A stretch of 64,000 nt of DNA, from positions 35,157,860 to 35,221,859 of the forward strand of contig CM054061.1 of assembly GCA_028641055.1 (NCBI GenBank). The letters run 5' to 3'. Positions 35,955 to 48,400 of this stretch are shown here, piece after piece. Position 1 is the first letter of the stretch. Every line of letters begins with the position of its first letter. Made by a program: the position numbers and the translations under genes. The DNA is from Alopecurus myosuroides. Taxonomy: Eukaryota; Streptophyta; Magnoliopsida; Poales; Poaceae. The notes below the pieces were generated by a model that did no database searches, was not told where the DNA came from, and worked only from the letters and a program-made list of their open reading frames with translations.

Positions 35955-36500
35955 AACCTTAAAGGGGGTGTAGAACGCGAATCCGGATGTTTTGTATTTG
36001 CACGATGAACTGAATATATGATGTATCAAACCTTAAAGGGGGGTGTAGAACAAAACAATCGGTATCACCATCATACAGCCCTACCATGGCTAGTGGGTGC
36101 ATATATGCATACCAAATGCACGGGAGGACGCATGATGGCAAATCCGGATGTTTTTTGTATTTGCTCGATGAACTGAATATATGATGTATCAAACCTTAAA
36201 GGGGGTGTAGAAGAAAACAATCGGTATCGCCATCATACAGCCCCACCGTGGCTAGTGGGTGCATATATGCATACCAAATGCACGGCATGACGTATGATGG
36301 CGAATCCGGATGTTTTGTATTTGCTCGATGAACTGAATATATGATGTATCAAACCTTAAAGGGGGGTGTAGAACAAAACAATCGGTATCGCCATCATACA
36401 GCCCCACCGTGGCTACTGGGTGCGTATATGCATACCAAATGCACGATAGGACGTATGATGGCGAATCCGGATGTTTTGTATTTTGCTTGATGAAATGACC
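35955..36500 (+). repeat. 161-bp tandem repeat, about 3.3 copies
   Basis: The motif ATCCGGATGTTTTGTATTTG recurs at 35981, 36142, 36304 and 36465, spaced 161-162 bp. Each unit also has a GTATCAAACCTTAAAGGGGG part and a GCATATATGCATACCAAATG part. It is followed at 36550-36700 by imperfect 50-bp repeats containing GATCCAACGGCTCACAAC. Confidence 0.9.
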
Positions 36501-36978
36501 GGTGTATGAAGGTGGGCTATATATAGGGTCCTCTGGCTCACAAAGTGTTGTGCTAGGGTTTTGATCCAACGGTTAAGAAACACCCTCATCCAACGGCTCA
36601 CAACAACTCGAGAGAAACACACCGTAGCCCTGATCGAACGGCTCACAACAGCTCGAAAGAAACACACCCCGGATCCAACGACTCACAAGCGCTAGAAAGA
36701 AACACACGATCCGTGTGATTCTATCTGATTAGTCCAAACGAAACCTTAACCCATTTAGTCCCGGTTGGTGTCCCTAACCGGGACTAAAGGGATGATCCAT
36801 TTCCCAACGAAACCGGTACTAAAGGTTGGAGTCATTTTAACACTTAAAAAATAAAAATGATACTTATCAAAATGGTCAAATTTAGTGGAAACTGGTCAAA
36901 TTTTTTATATTTATTAAAATGGTCAACACAATTACATAAAAGGTTTAATACATTATTACACATCACCAACAACAACCC

Positions 36979-39900
36979 CTATCTATTTTTCTTCTTGCCT
37001 TTCTTCTGATTGCGCCGTAACCATGGAGTATCTTCATCATTTAACGGGATGCTTGGATCATCTTTGACTTTGAAGGGAGGAATTTCATCAAATTTATTGT
37101 AATCTTCTGATATGTCTGTCTTGTCCTCGACTCCCACGATGTTTCTTTTCCCTGAAAGAACTATGTGGCGCCTTGGCTCATCGTCTGATGTATTCGCTTC
37201 CTTATGTTTTCTTTTTCTCGGTCTGCTAGACATGTCCTTCACATAGAAAACCTGAGCCACATCATTGGCTAGGACGAATTGATCATTGCCGTACCCAAGA
37301 TTCTTCTGATCCAATGTTGTCATTCCGTACTTCGGGTCTACCTTCACGCCTGACAAGTTGAACCATTTGCACCAGAACAAAGGGACCTTAAAGGAAGGTC
37401 CGTAGTCAAGTTCCCATATTTGTTCTATGTAACCATAGTATGTGACCCTTTGCCCGTTGTCGTCTTTTGCATCAAACCGGACGCCACTGTTTTGGTTGGT
37501 GCTCTTTTTATCTTGGTCTGCCGTGTAAAATATGTTACCATTTATCTCGTACCCTTTAAAGGTCAATATAGTCGAAGATGGTTGCTTGGCCAACAAGTAT
37601 AGATCATCTTCAACAATGTTGTCATTAATGAGACGTCTTTGCAACCAACCGCCGAAAGTCTTCGTGTGTTCTTTAGCAATGAAATATTCAGGTTGCTCCG
37701 GGTATTCCGAGCGTAAAATATCCTTGTGTTCCTGGATATATGGAGCCGCCAAGCTGGAATTAACTAGAACTGTGTAGTGTGTTTGAGTGAAAGATTGCTC
37801 GTCCATACATGTTGTTGATTTCTTTCCTAGCGTGCCTTTTCCACGCAGTCTCCCCCCATGGCGCGACTGAGGAACACCGATCGGGTTCAGGTCAGAATAA
37901 AGTCAACACAAAACTCAATGACCTCCTCTGTTCCATAGCCCTTGACCATGCTTCCTTCTGGCCTAGCACGGTTTTTAACATAATTCTTCAAGACTCCCAT
38001 GAACCTCTCAAAGGGGAACATATTGTGTAAGAATACAGGACCGAGAACGGAAATCTCTTGGACTAGGTGAACTATGAGGTGCGTTATAATATTGAAGAAG
38101 GTTGGTGGGAACACCAACTCGAAGCTGACAAGACATTGGACCATGTCCTTCTGTAAACTTGGTAGAGTTGCTGGATCGATTGCCTTCTGAGAAATTGCGT
38201 TGCGCAATGCACATAGCTTCACAATGGGTACTCGCACGTTTTCTGGAAGAAGCCCCCTCAATGCAATCGGAAGTAACTGGGTCATGATCACGTGGCAGTC
38301 ATAAGACTTAAGGTTTTGGAACTTTTTCTCTTCCAGGTTTAGTATTCCTTTAATGTTCGACGAGTAGCCAGACGGGACCTTGATACCACTCAGGACTTGG
38401 AAAAAGATCACCTTCTCTTCCTTGGTAAGAGCATAGCTGGCAGGACCTTTGAAATTCTCTGGATTCATCAGGTCGTCTCGTTCGTGCATACGTTGGTGGT
38501 GCGGCCGTGATTTTGGTGTATCTCTCGACTTCTTCCCATGCACGCCCAATAAGTTTAGCAGGTTCACGCAAATATTTTTCGTCACGTGCATCACGTCGAT
38601 CGCAGAGCGAACCTCTAGGAATTTCTAATAGGGTAGTTCCCAGAATATAGATTTCTTCTTCCACATGGCTACGTGGTTGTCGGCGTCATTTCGAACAGAT
38701 TGTGCGTCAGGACCCTTACCAAAGATTACTTTTATATCTTTGACCATGTCATATATATCAGTACCTTTAGGGAGGGTTGGCTTCCTCCGTGTATCTGCCT
38801 CGCCTTTGAAATGATTTCCTTTCTTTCTTATGGTATGCCTGTCTAGAAGAAATCGACGATGCCCCGGGTACACATTCTTGCCTATATGTATACTTTTAGT
38901 CTCGCCTAAACAGTGTGTGCATGCGCTGTATCCCTTGTTTGACTGTCCTGAGATGTTAGTAAGAGCGGGCCAATCATTGATGGTTTCAAACAGCAACCCT
39001 CGTTGGTCAAATTCCTCTTGTTTGTACTCGTCCCACACACGTACACCTTCGTCAGCCCACAACTTTTAAAGTTCATCAACCAGTGGCCTCAGGTACACAT
39101 CAATGTTGTTGCCGGGTTGCGACGGGCCTGGGATAAGCACTGGCATCATAATGAACTTACGCTTCGTGCATAACCAAGCAGGAAGGTTATAGATACATAG
39201 AGTCACGGGCCAGGTGCTATGACTGCTACTCTGCTCCCCAAACGGATTCAGGCCATCTGTACTCAGACCAAACCTTAAGTTTCTTGCGTCACGTGCAAAG
39301 TCCTCGTACTTACCATCGATGTTTCTCCACTGCGACCCATCAGCGTTGTGTCTCAGCATATCGTCTTCCTTATGGTCTTCTTTGTGCCATCGCAGCAACA
39401 TGGCATGCTCTTTGTTTCGGAAGAAACGTTTCAACCGTGGTATTATAGGAGCATTCCACATCACCTTGGCAGGAACCCTCTTCCCGGGGAGATCGTCGCC
39501 CTCAACATCATCAGTGTCATCTCGCCTGATCTTATACCGAAATGCACCGCATACCGGGCAGGCATTTCAATTCTCGTGCTGACCGCAGTAGAGGATGCAG
39601 TCATTGATGCATGCATGTATCTTATGCACTTCCAATCCTAGAGGGCAGACAACCTTCTTTGCTTCGTATGTACTGCAGGGCAGCACGTTATCTCTTGGAA
39701 GCATCTTCTTCATTATTTTCAGCAGCTTTTCAAATCCCTTGTTAGATAATCCATTCTCTGCCTTCCATTGCAGCAATTGCAGGGTGGTGCCCAGCTTTTT
39801 CTGGCCATCTTCGCAATTTGGGTACAACAATTTTTTGTGGTCTTCTAACATGCGCTGCAACTTCAACCTCTCGTTTTCACTTGCGCAGTTTATCTGTTCT

Positions 39901-40286
39901 TCACGAATGACCTGACGAAGATCATTATTAGACTCATCAACAATGTCCTCAAGTTCAGGCTCGTCTTCCCCCATTTCAGTATCACCGTGTTCACCGAACA
40001 AAGGATAATTATCATTATCCTCTTCTTCTTCATTGTCTTCCATTACAACCCCTCTTTCTCCGTGCTTGGTCCAACAAAAATAACTGGGCATGAAGCCTTC
40101 TTGCAACACGTGGGTGTGTATGGTTCTTGAGCTAGGGAAATTCCTCTTATTCTGGCATTTTTTACATGGACAAAAAATAAATCCATTCTGCCTGTTTTTC
40201 TCAGCCACATTGAGAAAACTATGCATGCCATTAAGGAATTCGGGACGACGTCGATCACTGTACATCCATTGCCGGTTCATCTGCAT
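36979..40286 (-). pseudogene. CACTA TNP2-type transposase, three stops and a frameshift
   Basis: From the ATG at 40286 the protein opens with the transposase-associated zinc domain (MNRQWMYSDRRRPEFLNGMH, then FCPCKKCQN). It continues through the TNP2 core (MWNAPIIPRLKRFFRNKEHA, FGLSTDGLNPFG, NVYPGHRRFLLDRH), DUF4218 (YALTKEEKVIFFQVLSGIKV, FPFERFMGVLKNYVKNRARP) and DUF4216 (WFNLSGVKVDPKYGMTTLD), ending in a Lys-rich tail. Same-frame stops lie at 39567, 39066 and 38625. A one-base change near 37895 shifts the frame before the SRHGGRL region. All domains keep their order, so the damage is recent point mutation. When intact this enzyme cuts and joins CACTA ends in the nucleus. Confidence 0.9.
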
Positions 40287-40444
40287 TATATAAATTTATC
40301 AACAACCATTATGCTAAATCATCATAACTAAATTAATTAATTAATACAAAAAGTTCATCACACGTTAAAACCAAACTAGCGTAGTGACCATACATATATA
40401 GTTCTCATAAAAATACACACTGAAACCATCCATAAAAACTCTCT

Positions 40445-40916
40445 CTAATTAATGCATTTAAAAACAACAACAAATGCGATCAAAATCACAACAAAGGTAA
40501 CAATTGACCCGACGGCATAATGATACCAAGCCTCTTTACTAATTGCATATTTTCTAATCTTTCTAATCTTCGGGCGCATTGCGTCCATCTCGCTCTTGTG
40601 ACCATCAACGACACCGGCAAGAACCTTTTCCAAGGTCATCTTCTCTATTTCAGTTTTTTCCAACCTTTCTTCAGTTTTTTTCAATCTTTCTTTCAAGCCA
40701 ACATTTTCTTGTTCAACTAAGTATAACTTCTCAACAATAGGGTCGATTGGCATTTCCGGTTCCACTACCTCCTAGATAAAAATATCTATGTCAAGTTGGT
40801 CGGCGTAATTAATTGTCATATAATCAGGAAATGAAAATATGTAGTTATAAAAGATAATATACCACATCCAAATCATAGACTGGACGAGGGCCAACGGGGA
40901 CGAATATCAAAACCAT
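40445..40916 (-). CDS. Small coiled-coil, C-terminal membrane protein of a CACTA element (two exons)
   Basis: Exon 1 (40916-40863) encodes MVLIFVPVGPRPVYDLDV and ends at a GTATAT donor. Exon 2 (40771-40445) starts after TTTATCTAG in the same frame and encodes 108 residues, giving 126 in all. Residues about 34-70 form an obvious coiled coil (ENVGLKERLKKTEERLEKTE). A basic patch (RPKIRKIRKY) precedes one hydrophobic helix (VGSIVTFVVILIAFVVVF) at the C-terminus, a layout like tail-anchored proteins. It lies just upstream of TNP2 on the same strand. I do not know its function. No stop or frameshift is present, unlike its neighbours. Confidence 0.7.
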
Positions 40917-41575
40917 GGCGCTATATATATAAAAAAAATCTTACACAATAAGAAAATTATATACAAGTAAATATGTAAATCATACAAATCAAAATTTGTT
41001 TTGGTAAATAAAAATGATAGGCTCACCAAGGTTGTGTCGGTGACGGGGCGATCGACGGCGGTGAGGAAGGGGACAAGGCGCGCGACACTAAAAAAAACCA
41101 CAAATCATAATTAAATTTGAGCTCAGATTGCATCAAATTGTATACATAACAAATGAATAACAAATTTTAGCTTAGGCATTTCATCAAACACCTAGCTAGC
41201 ACAACAAAAATGAAATGAGCAAGAAAACGAGCAAAACTTGCAATGCCGAAAGAGGGAATGTTGATGCTAACCGTAGAACCGATGGATACCAACAATCTTG
41301 ACAAATGGTGGAGAAAAATAGGGATGGATTAGAGCTCACAAGAGGAAGGAGAGAGAAAAAATGGAGTTGAGCTCGAGCTGGAAAAAATGGAGCTGAGCTC
41401 GGGGTGGAATGTAGGGTTTAGGGGAGGGCTTTAGGACCGGTTTGTATTACAAACCGGTGCTAAAGGGTCTGACAGCGGGTCCCGCAGTTGCTGCAAAAAA
41501 TGAGAGAACCTTTAGAACCGGTTTGTGATACAAACCGGTTCTAAAGGGTCTGTCCCCTGGGCCCCCCTCCCTACT

Positions 41576-43012
41576 ATTGGTTGCTAATTATTTATTGTCA
41601 CCAACATCCTTGAATATTTTGTGGTTGCTAAAATCAAGTTGCTGAATGTACTTCTATGAAACCGATGCGTCTTTCCAAGACGTATCCTTACCAAAAAAAA
41701 TATTTAACTAAAAGAGTAGTACATGATAATATACTTGCAATGTCCAACCACGATGAGCCAGCCGATGAACAAGACAGTGATCACGCATGCCTGCAAGCCC
41801 CTCTTCATCATATTCTGATGTCCACCTCACGATCGATCTAATGAACCAGAACCGCACGCAGGGCCAGGGTCTGCGATTCAGATTGCGAAGTGAGACAAGC
41901 AATAATTTATTTGCTCTAACAAGTTTAGAAAGAAGACGGTTACTTAGGATCGTAAGAAATGAGGATAACAGAGGATGCCAGATCTAGGGATCAAACCAGC
42001 CTAAAAACATTAAAAAAAAACAGGCACCACGATTTAGAGCAACTACACACTGATCTTGCGGTGTGTGGCCATACCAGCAATTCCTAAGTATGCGTGCGAT
42101 GCTTCTAGTACTAGCAATTCCCTTGCCTCTTGTGCTTCTACTAGCAAAAGATGTTAGCCATGGATTAGCTAGCTAGATTCTCATAGGTGCACAACTTGCC
42201 GGATTCGATCAGATTCACTAGCGTGTGCATGCTAAATGTGCACTTCACTGGATGCACTGAATACCCTGCCTTTGTCCAAGAACGACAACAAGTCTTCTTC
42301 TTATTCGCCGCTCTCTCTGCACCACACCCAAAATCGAGCATATATACCTCTAACTCAACTCCGCAGACTGAAATTAGTTGCTCCAACCAACCACAAAAGA
42401 GGATGGGAACCTGATGCGTACCTTGTGAAAGGATGGGAACCTGATGCGTACAAGAAGAAGGAAACCGCGCCGCGGAGTACAGGTGGGTTTTTTCTGACCT
42501 AACCGCCTCTGGCGATTAGGGTTCCGACTCCGCCGGTGACACGTCTCTGGCGTGAGATCTAGCAAAGCAATGACAGGATTTGTCTCCGGCGTGTGCTTAC
42601 CTGAAACAGTGCGTGGGCTCGTCTGGACCCGTGTAGACGTGTAGTTGTAGTGGAACCCCTATAAATAGGGAGAGAGCCTGGTCGGTGATGGCTAAAATAC
42701 GAGCGGCGAGAGGAAGGAACAATGGAGAAACCCCTCTGAGTGTCGACTTCACGAGCATCAGGTGCAGCGGGCCAGCGCGCTCAACGTGTGGTTCTTTTTT
42801 TTGAACGGAGACGTTTCCGATCGCAAGGCCCAGTAATTTCATTAATTAGCGCTGGAAATACATTTTATAATAAGGATCTCTAAAGGTCATGAAATTTAAA
42901 CAAGATCCTGATTTCTTCAAAAAAGGCGATGGTCTTGGGGGAGTACGTGTATGTGCATGGTGTTGGTGGCGGAGCTCAGCAGCCAACGGGCGGGAATAAG
43001 CATGGCGAGCTA
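41576..43012. other. No supported gene
   Basis: Mixed-composition DNA without a recognisable protein. A 22-bp motif AGGATGGGAACCTGATGCGT is duplicated at 42400-42450. A piece starting TAGCGCTGGAAATACATTTT occurs at 42847 and again at 43332, flanking the duplicated block below, and looks like a MITE remnant. Confidence 0.45.
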
Positions 43013-43288
43013 GCTGACTTTATCCCACCGTAGTTCACCGCTACAGCTTAGACTGGTCACAGTGGGAGTAATTTCACTGGCTACCCATCTACCGTGCCAC
43101 CGTGAGATCGATGCAGTTTTCATATATGGACGGTGCCGAAGAGCTAATTTGGATAAGCATGGGGACACGCGTAGCCGCTGCTCTGACTAGGACTCACACC
43201 GGCCATAGTTCACCATTGCAGCTCAGCACGGACAATTATTAGATGCACTTTCCGTATATGGATGACGAAGAGAGCTAATTTCGGTACG
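43013..43288. repeat. Copy 1 of a duplicated block (partner at 55554-55860)
   Basis: This block runs from GCTGACTTTATCCCACCGTA to TTTCGGTACG. It is nearly identical to 55554-55860, which has about 32 extra bases after AGTGGGAGTAACTTCAC. Confidence 0.92.
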
Positions 43289-43457
43289 CTTAACAAAGAA
43301 CATGTTTTCTCTTTTAGTAGTAGTAGAGACTAGCGCTGGAAATACATTTTGTAATAAGGACCTCCAAAGCTAAAGAGATTTAAACAACGTCCTGAATTCG
43401 TGCAAAGAGGCTACAAATATTTGCAAAAAGATCCAGCGTCTTTTGGTCACCGCCATC

Positions 43458-44111
43458 TAGGGGTGGGCATAAAAAACCGAGAAACCGAACCCGAACCGAG
43501 ACCGAACCGAACAAACCGAATTATGAGGTTAATTCGGTTTTCGGTCCATAAATCGGTTCCCAACTTTAGAAAACCGAAATTATATCGGTTAGTTCGGTTT
43601 TTAGTCCATGTTAACCGAACTGACCGAAAGGACCGATTCATCATGCAATCAAATATTTCAAGACCATGCGACAATCTATATCTAGGGAAATAAATGAGTC
43701 GTCCCATTAAAAATTAATATCTATCATTGCCAACACAATCTCCACCCAAATCCTATTTATTGCTTTCTCTTATGCAACTACAATTAAAGTTCACAACAAA
43801 TACATACTCATCTATATGTCGTGTAATATTAGCTTCCATGACACTAGGTTCACACGTCAATGTCGTCCCGGCGAGGCTCCGCAACCCTATCCACACATTT
43901 CTGCTATCCAATTCTCGATTTGAATTTTTTGCATCTTACAATCTCGGTTAATTCGGTTTAAACCGAAAACCGAACCGAATTTCTGAAGAACCGAATTGTC
44001 GGTTCCTGAAAAATAATAGGTTAATTCGGGTGTCACTTTCTAAAAACCGAATTATTATAAAAACCGAAAAAACGAACCGAAAAGGCCGAAATAACCGAAT
44101 GCCCACCCTGG
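43458..44111. mobile_element. hAT-type MITE with 8-bp target duplications
   Basis: The left end TAGGGGTGGGCAT and the right end ATGCCCACCCTGG are imperfect inverted repeats, flanked on both sides by CCGCCATC (43450-43457 and 44112-44119). An 8-bp duplication is diagnostic of the hAT superfamily. Both ends carry dense AACCGAA/TTCGGTT arrays in opposite orientation, so the element can fold back. It is 654 bp and encodes nothing. Confidence 0.9.
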
Positions 44112-44403
44112 CCGCCATCGCTGCTGAACCTTCAACCACGACAACCCATCCAGCACCGGGCATGAGAATAGTTGGCACGAGATGAGCTTGAAGTGCCGCG
44201 TCGAGGTAGGAAGGCTTCCATGCATAGATGGCGGGGGAAGGTTTAAAAAGTATTTTAAGACTCAAAACGTTCCTAACATGTAAAGGTCAAATTCTAAAAC
44301 TGAACCAATTGATCATTTCATCTTCGCACAAGAATTACAGCTTCAGTTAGACATAGTTCAACATAAATTAACATACTTTTAAATAAGAAATCCTAGTTCT
44401 ATG

Positions 44404-45428
44404 TGTTGGAATTTTGGCCCAAATGGACCAGCCCATTTAATATTCCAGAAATTCCTAATAAATCCTAGAGGCCCTACTTGGCCCATTCATGTATGGCAAG
44501 AGGAGGGACAAATGTTTAGTCCCACATTGCTAGTTGAGTGGAAGATTTACTTGTTTATAAGTGAGGTCTTTCCACTTGTTGTATGAGCATGAGAAAGAGA
44601 TGACTACACGCGCGCTCCTCCTCCGCCGCCTGCCTCGTCACGACGCGCGCGCCGCGGGTTGCGGGAATGCCTCGAGCCGAGAGCCTCTCTCTCTCTTTAT
44701 TTTGCCACACGCACGAATTTACGAACATGCGCAAGAATCTAAAACGCTTTGCTAAGTGGGTTTTGATTACGGAGGCTGCTCAGCTTCTGCTGCTGCCTGT
44801 TCGGCTCCTCCTCTGTGCCTATAAAACCGAGGTCGCTCCTCTCTAGAGATACGCACAAGAGATACACTTCCTTCTCGTGTCCAAGCCTTGCGCTGCCGCT
44901 CAAGTCTTCCCCATCCTGGCCTGCGGCGTGCACCGCCGGTCGGGACAGTAGGCCTCCGAAACTGCGCTACTTCGAGTCCTGTACGGGAGAAGGGCGATAA
45001 GCTTTTTGGGGAGAGCTCTGCGCGACTACTGCCTTCTTCATCACGGACGACAACGACATCTTCCCGAACGACGACTTCTTCCCGGAAGTCGACGATCTCT
45101 TCGACGATATGGCCGACAATGTCAACAATGGTCCCGCTGCTGCACCAGCTCCTGTCCAGTATGTGCTCATGCCTTCTCTGTTCATTCTCATGTTTCAGAT
45201 CCTACTAGAGTTCCTACTTATAGCATTTGGAGTATATTTATTTTCCTCAGTTTCTAGACTCTGCATGCCTTTTGCCTACTCTCTAGAAATCCAGATGATT
45301 AAACTATGCATGCCTTTTGTCTACTCTCTGAAAATTCAAATGACTAGTTTGACTATTGCAATTGTAGTTTTTTTTACCTACTGTTTATATTGATTAAATT
45401 AAGTGGTAAATTGCTCATATTTCCAACA
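44404..45428 (+). repeat. 5' LTR of copia element 3, with promoter and gag start exon
   Basis: TATAAAA at 44820-44826 is a clear core promoter. About 280 bp further on lies ATG at 45109, opening MADNVNNGPAAAPAPVQ. The frame is open from 45001 upstream of that ATG (acidic DDNDIFPNDDFFPEVDDLFD), with a TAA just before it. A donor GTATGT follows at 45159. Confidence 0.9.
44820..44826 (+). promoter_or_regulatory. TATA box of copia element 3 LTR
   Basis: TATAAAA, preceded by a CTCCTCTGTGCC stretch, is conserved in the 3' LTR (CTATAAAACCGAG at about 50387-50399). Transcription would start about 30 bp downstream, leaving a 5' UTR of some 260 bp before the LTR-borne ATG. Confidence 0.75.
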
Positions 45429-48400
45429 ATCCAAAAACCTTATTATAGGCAATTTACTCCAACTGGCTTTGCTGCGTCTATGAGGCCACATGTGTTTGAG
45501 GGCGCCAATTATAAGAGATGGCGCCTGAGAGCAGTTCTCTGGTTTCAATCCATGAGCTGCTATGACGCCACTCTTGGCAAGCCTACGGGTGATCTCGACC
45601 CTCAACAGGAGGCAAACTACGAGAAAATGAATACACTCTTTAAGCTTGCTCTGATCAGTGTTCTTGGAGATAACATTGTTGATGCTTATGCGTCATTTGA
45701 CAATGGCAAGGATACGTGGGATGCACTTGAGGCAAAATTTGGTACCTCAGATGCTGGCACTGGACTATATGTCATGTAGCAATTCTATGACTACAGGATG
45801 ACTGATGAGCGCTCCGTGGTTGAGCAAGCTCATGAGATTCAGTCACTCGCCAAAGAACTTGAGCACTTCACTTGTGTGTTACCGGACAAGTTTATTGCCG
45901 GAGGCATCATTGCCAAACTTCCTGCCTCATGGAGGAGCACAAGAGACAGGAGTTTCCTGTCTCGAATCTCATTGGGACTCTTGATGTCGAAGAAAAGGCA
46001 AGAGCAAAGGACACATGTGCTCGAGGTGCTGATGGAAGTTCTAGTCCCAACTTGGTACAGAAGAGAAACTTCCAAACCCACAAGTTCAGGAACAAGAGCA
46101 AGTTTGAGGGTAAAGGAAAGTTTGATGTGAAGAACAAGACACCACATTCTACGAACTTCAAGAACAAGTATGAGAAGAAGAAAGGAGTCTGCCATGTTTG
46201 CGATGATCCTGAACACTGGGCTCCCAACTGCCCGAATCGCTTTGACAAGCGTCAACATGGGAAAGGCGGCAAGACCGTCAATGTTGTAATTGGTGATACT
46301 GAGATGAAGGACGCAGGGTACGGTATATTTCCTACTGTTCTTTCAGTATGTCATTCTCCTGATTGGTGGATTGATACGGGCGCCAATGTACATGTATGTT
46401 CTGATATTTCCATGTTCTCTTCTTATCAGACAGCAGGAACTTCTTCCGTGCTGATGGGCAACGGCTCACATGCTTCTGTTCGCGGTGTTGGTACGGTAAT
46501 TCTGAAGTTCTCTTCGGGGAAGACTGTGCGACTGAAGAACGTGAATTATGTGCCCTCTATAAATAAGAATCTTGTTAGCGGTTCTCTTCTGTGTAGAGAT
46601 GGCTACAAGCTTGTCTTTGAGTCGAATAAATTTGCAGTGTCCAAGTTTGGAACCTTTGTTGGTAAAGGATATGAATGTGGTGGTTTGTTTTGCTTATCTT
46701 TGACTGATGTCTGTAATAACGTTGTAAACCATGTTTGCAACAATGAATCAAATTTATGGCATTCACGTCTTTGTCACATCAGTTTTAGCTGCATGACACG
46801 ACTATCCAAATTGAGCTTAATTCCCCACTTCACACCTATTAAGGGTTCTAAGTGCCGAGTGTGTGTGCAAGCTAAGAAACCTCGCAAGTCCCATAAAACT
46901 GCAGAGGCGAGGAATCTGGCACCACTAGAGCTCATACATTCTGATCTCTGTGAAATGAATGTTGTGTTAACAAAAGGTGGAAAGAAATATTTCATGACGT
47001 TAATTGATGACTCCACCAGATATTGTCATGTGTATCTTCTGAAATCGAAAGATGAAGCTTTGAGTTTCTTCAAAATCTATAAAGCTGAAGCAGAAAACCA
47101 ACTTGATGGAAATTAAGAGGCTAAGGTATGATCGGCGTGGAGAGTATTTTTCCAACCAGTTTGATTCCTTTTGTGCGGAACATGGTATAATTCATGAGAG
47201 GACGCCTCCCTATTCACCTCAGTCAAATGGGGTGGCTGAAAGAAAGAACCGTACTCTAACTGATTTGGTTAACGCCATGTTAGAAACATCGGGTCTTTCC
47301 AAGCCATGGTGGGGGGATGCTATTATGACTGCATGTCATGTCCTAAACCGAGTCCCTACAAAAGACAAAGAGATAACTCCATTTGAGGAATGGGAGAAGA
47401 AAAGATTAAAACTCTCTTACCTACGACCTTGGGGTTGTTTGGCGTTAGTCAATATTCCATTCCCTAAGAAGCGCAAGGTTGGACCAAACACTGTGGATTG
47501 TGTTTTTCTGGGATATGCCTTTCATAGCATTGGCTATAGATTCTTGGTCATAAAATCCGATGTGTCTGACATGCGTGTTGGTACAATTATGGAGTCAAAT
47601 GATGCGACTTTCTTTGAGGACATTTTTCCAATGAAGGATATGTCTACCTCATCACACCAGGAGATTCCTAATTCAACAAGTCAAGAATTAGTTCCACTTC
47701 CGAAACCTACCATTTCGGTGGAACACGTTGAAAATCCTATGGAGGACAACAGTGAAACTCCCAAAAGAAGCAAGAGACAAAGGACTGCAAAGTCCTTTGG
47801 TAATGATTTCATTGTATACCTCGTGGATGATACTCCCAGTTCCATTTCAGAGGCCTGTCCATCTCTAGATGCTGACTATTGGAAGGAAGCCGTCCGTAGT
47901 GAGATGGATTCCATTTTGGCTAATGGAACTTGGGAAATCACTGATCGTCCTTACGGGTGTAAACCTGTAGGATGCAAGTGGGTGTTCAAGAAGAAGCTTA
48001 GGCCCGATGGTACTATTGACAAGTACAAGGCACGGCTTGTGGCCAAGGGTTATACTCAAAAGAAAGCTGAAGATTTCTTTGATACTTACTCACCTGTAGC
48101 ACGCCTGACCACCATTAGAGTACTACTTTTGCTGGCTGCTTCACATGGTCTTCTCGTTCATCAAATGGATGTTAAGACCGCTTTCCTAAATGGAGAGTTG
48201 GAAGAGGAAATTTACATGGACCAGCTAGATGGATTCGTGGTAAATGGTCAGGAAGGAAAGGTGTGCAAATTGCTGAAATCTTTATATGGCCTTAAACAAG
48301 CGCCTAAGCAGTGGCATGAGAAATTCGAAAGATCTTTGACTGCAGCAGGTTTTGCTGTAAATGAAGCTGACAAATGTGTGTACTATCACCATGGTGGGGG

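Larger units (their letters stand above)
36745..41575 (-). mobile_element. CACTA transposon B region
   Basis: This block has CACTA subterminal motifs at both edges: TTTAGTCCCGGTTGG and ACCGGGACTAAAGG at 36755-36790, and ACCGGTTTGTATTACAAACC at 41435-41460 with a second copy at 41518-41542. It contains the TNP2 transposase and a small coiled-coil gene, both minus. Neither terminus shows a clean CACTA/TAGTG end. It may be a truncated element, or the transposase-bearing part of CACTA A separated by later repeats. Confidence 0.65.
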
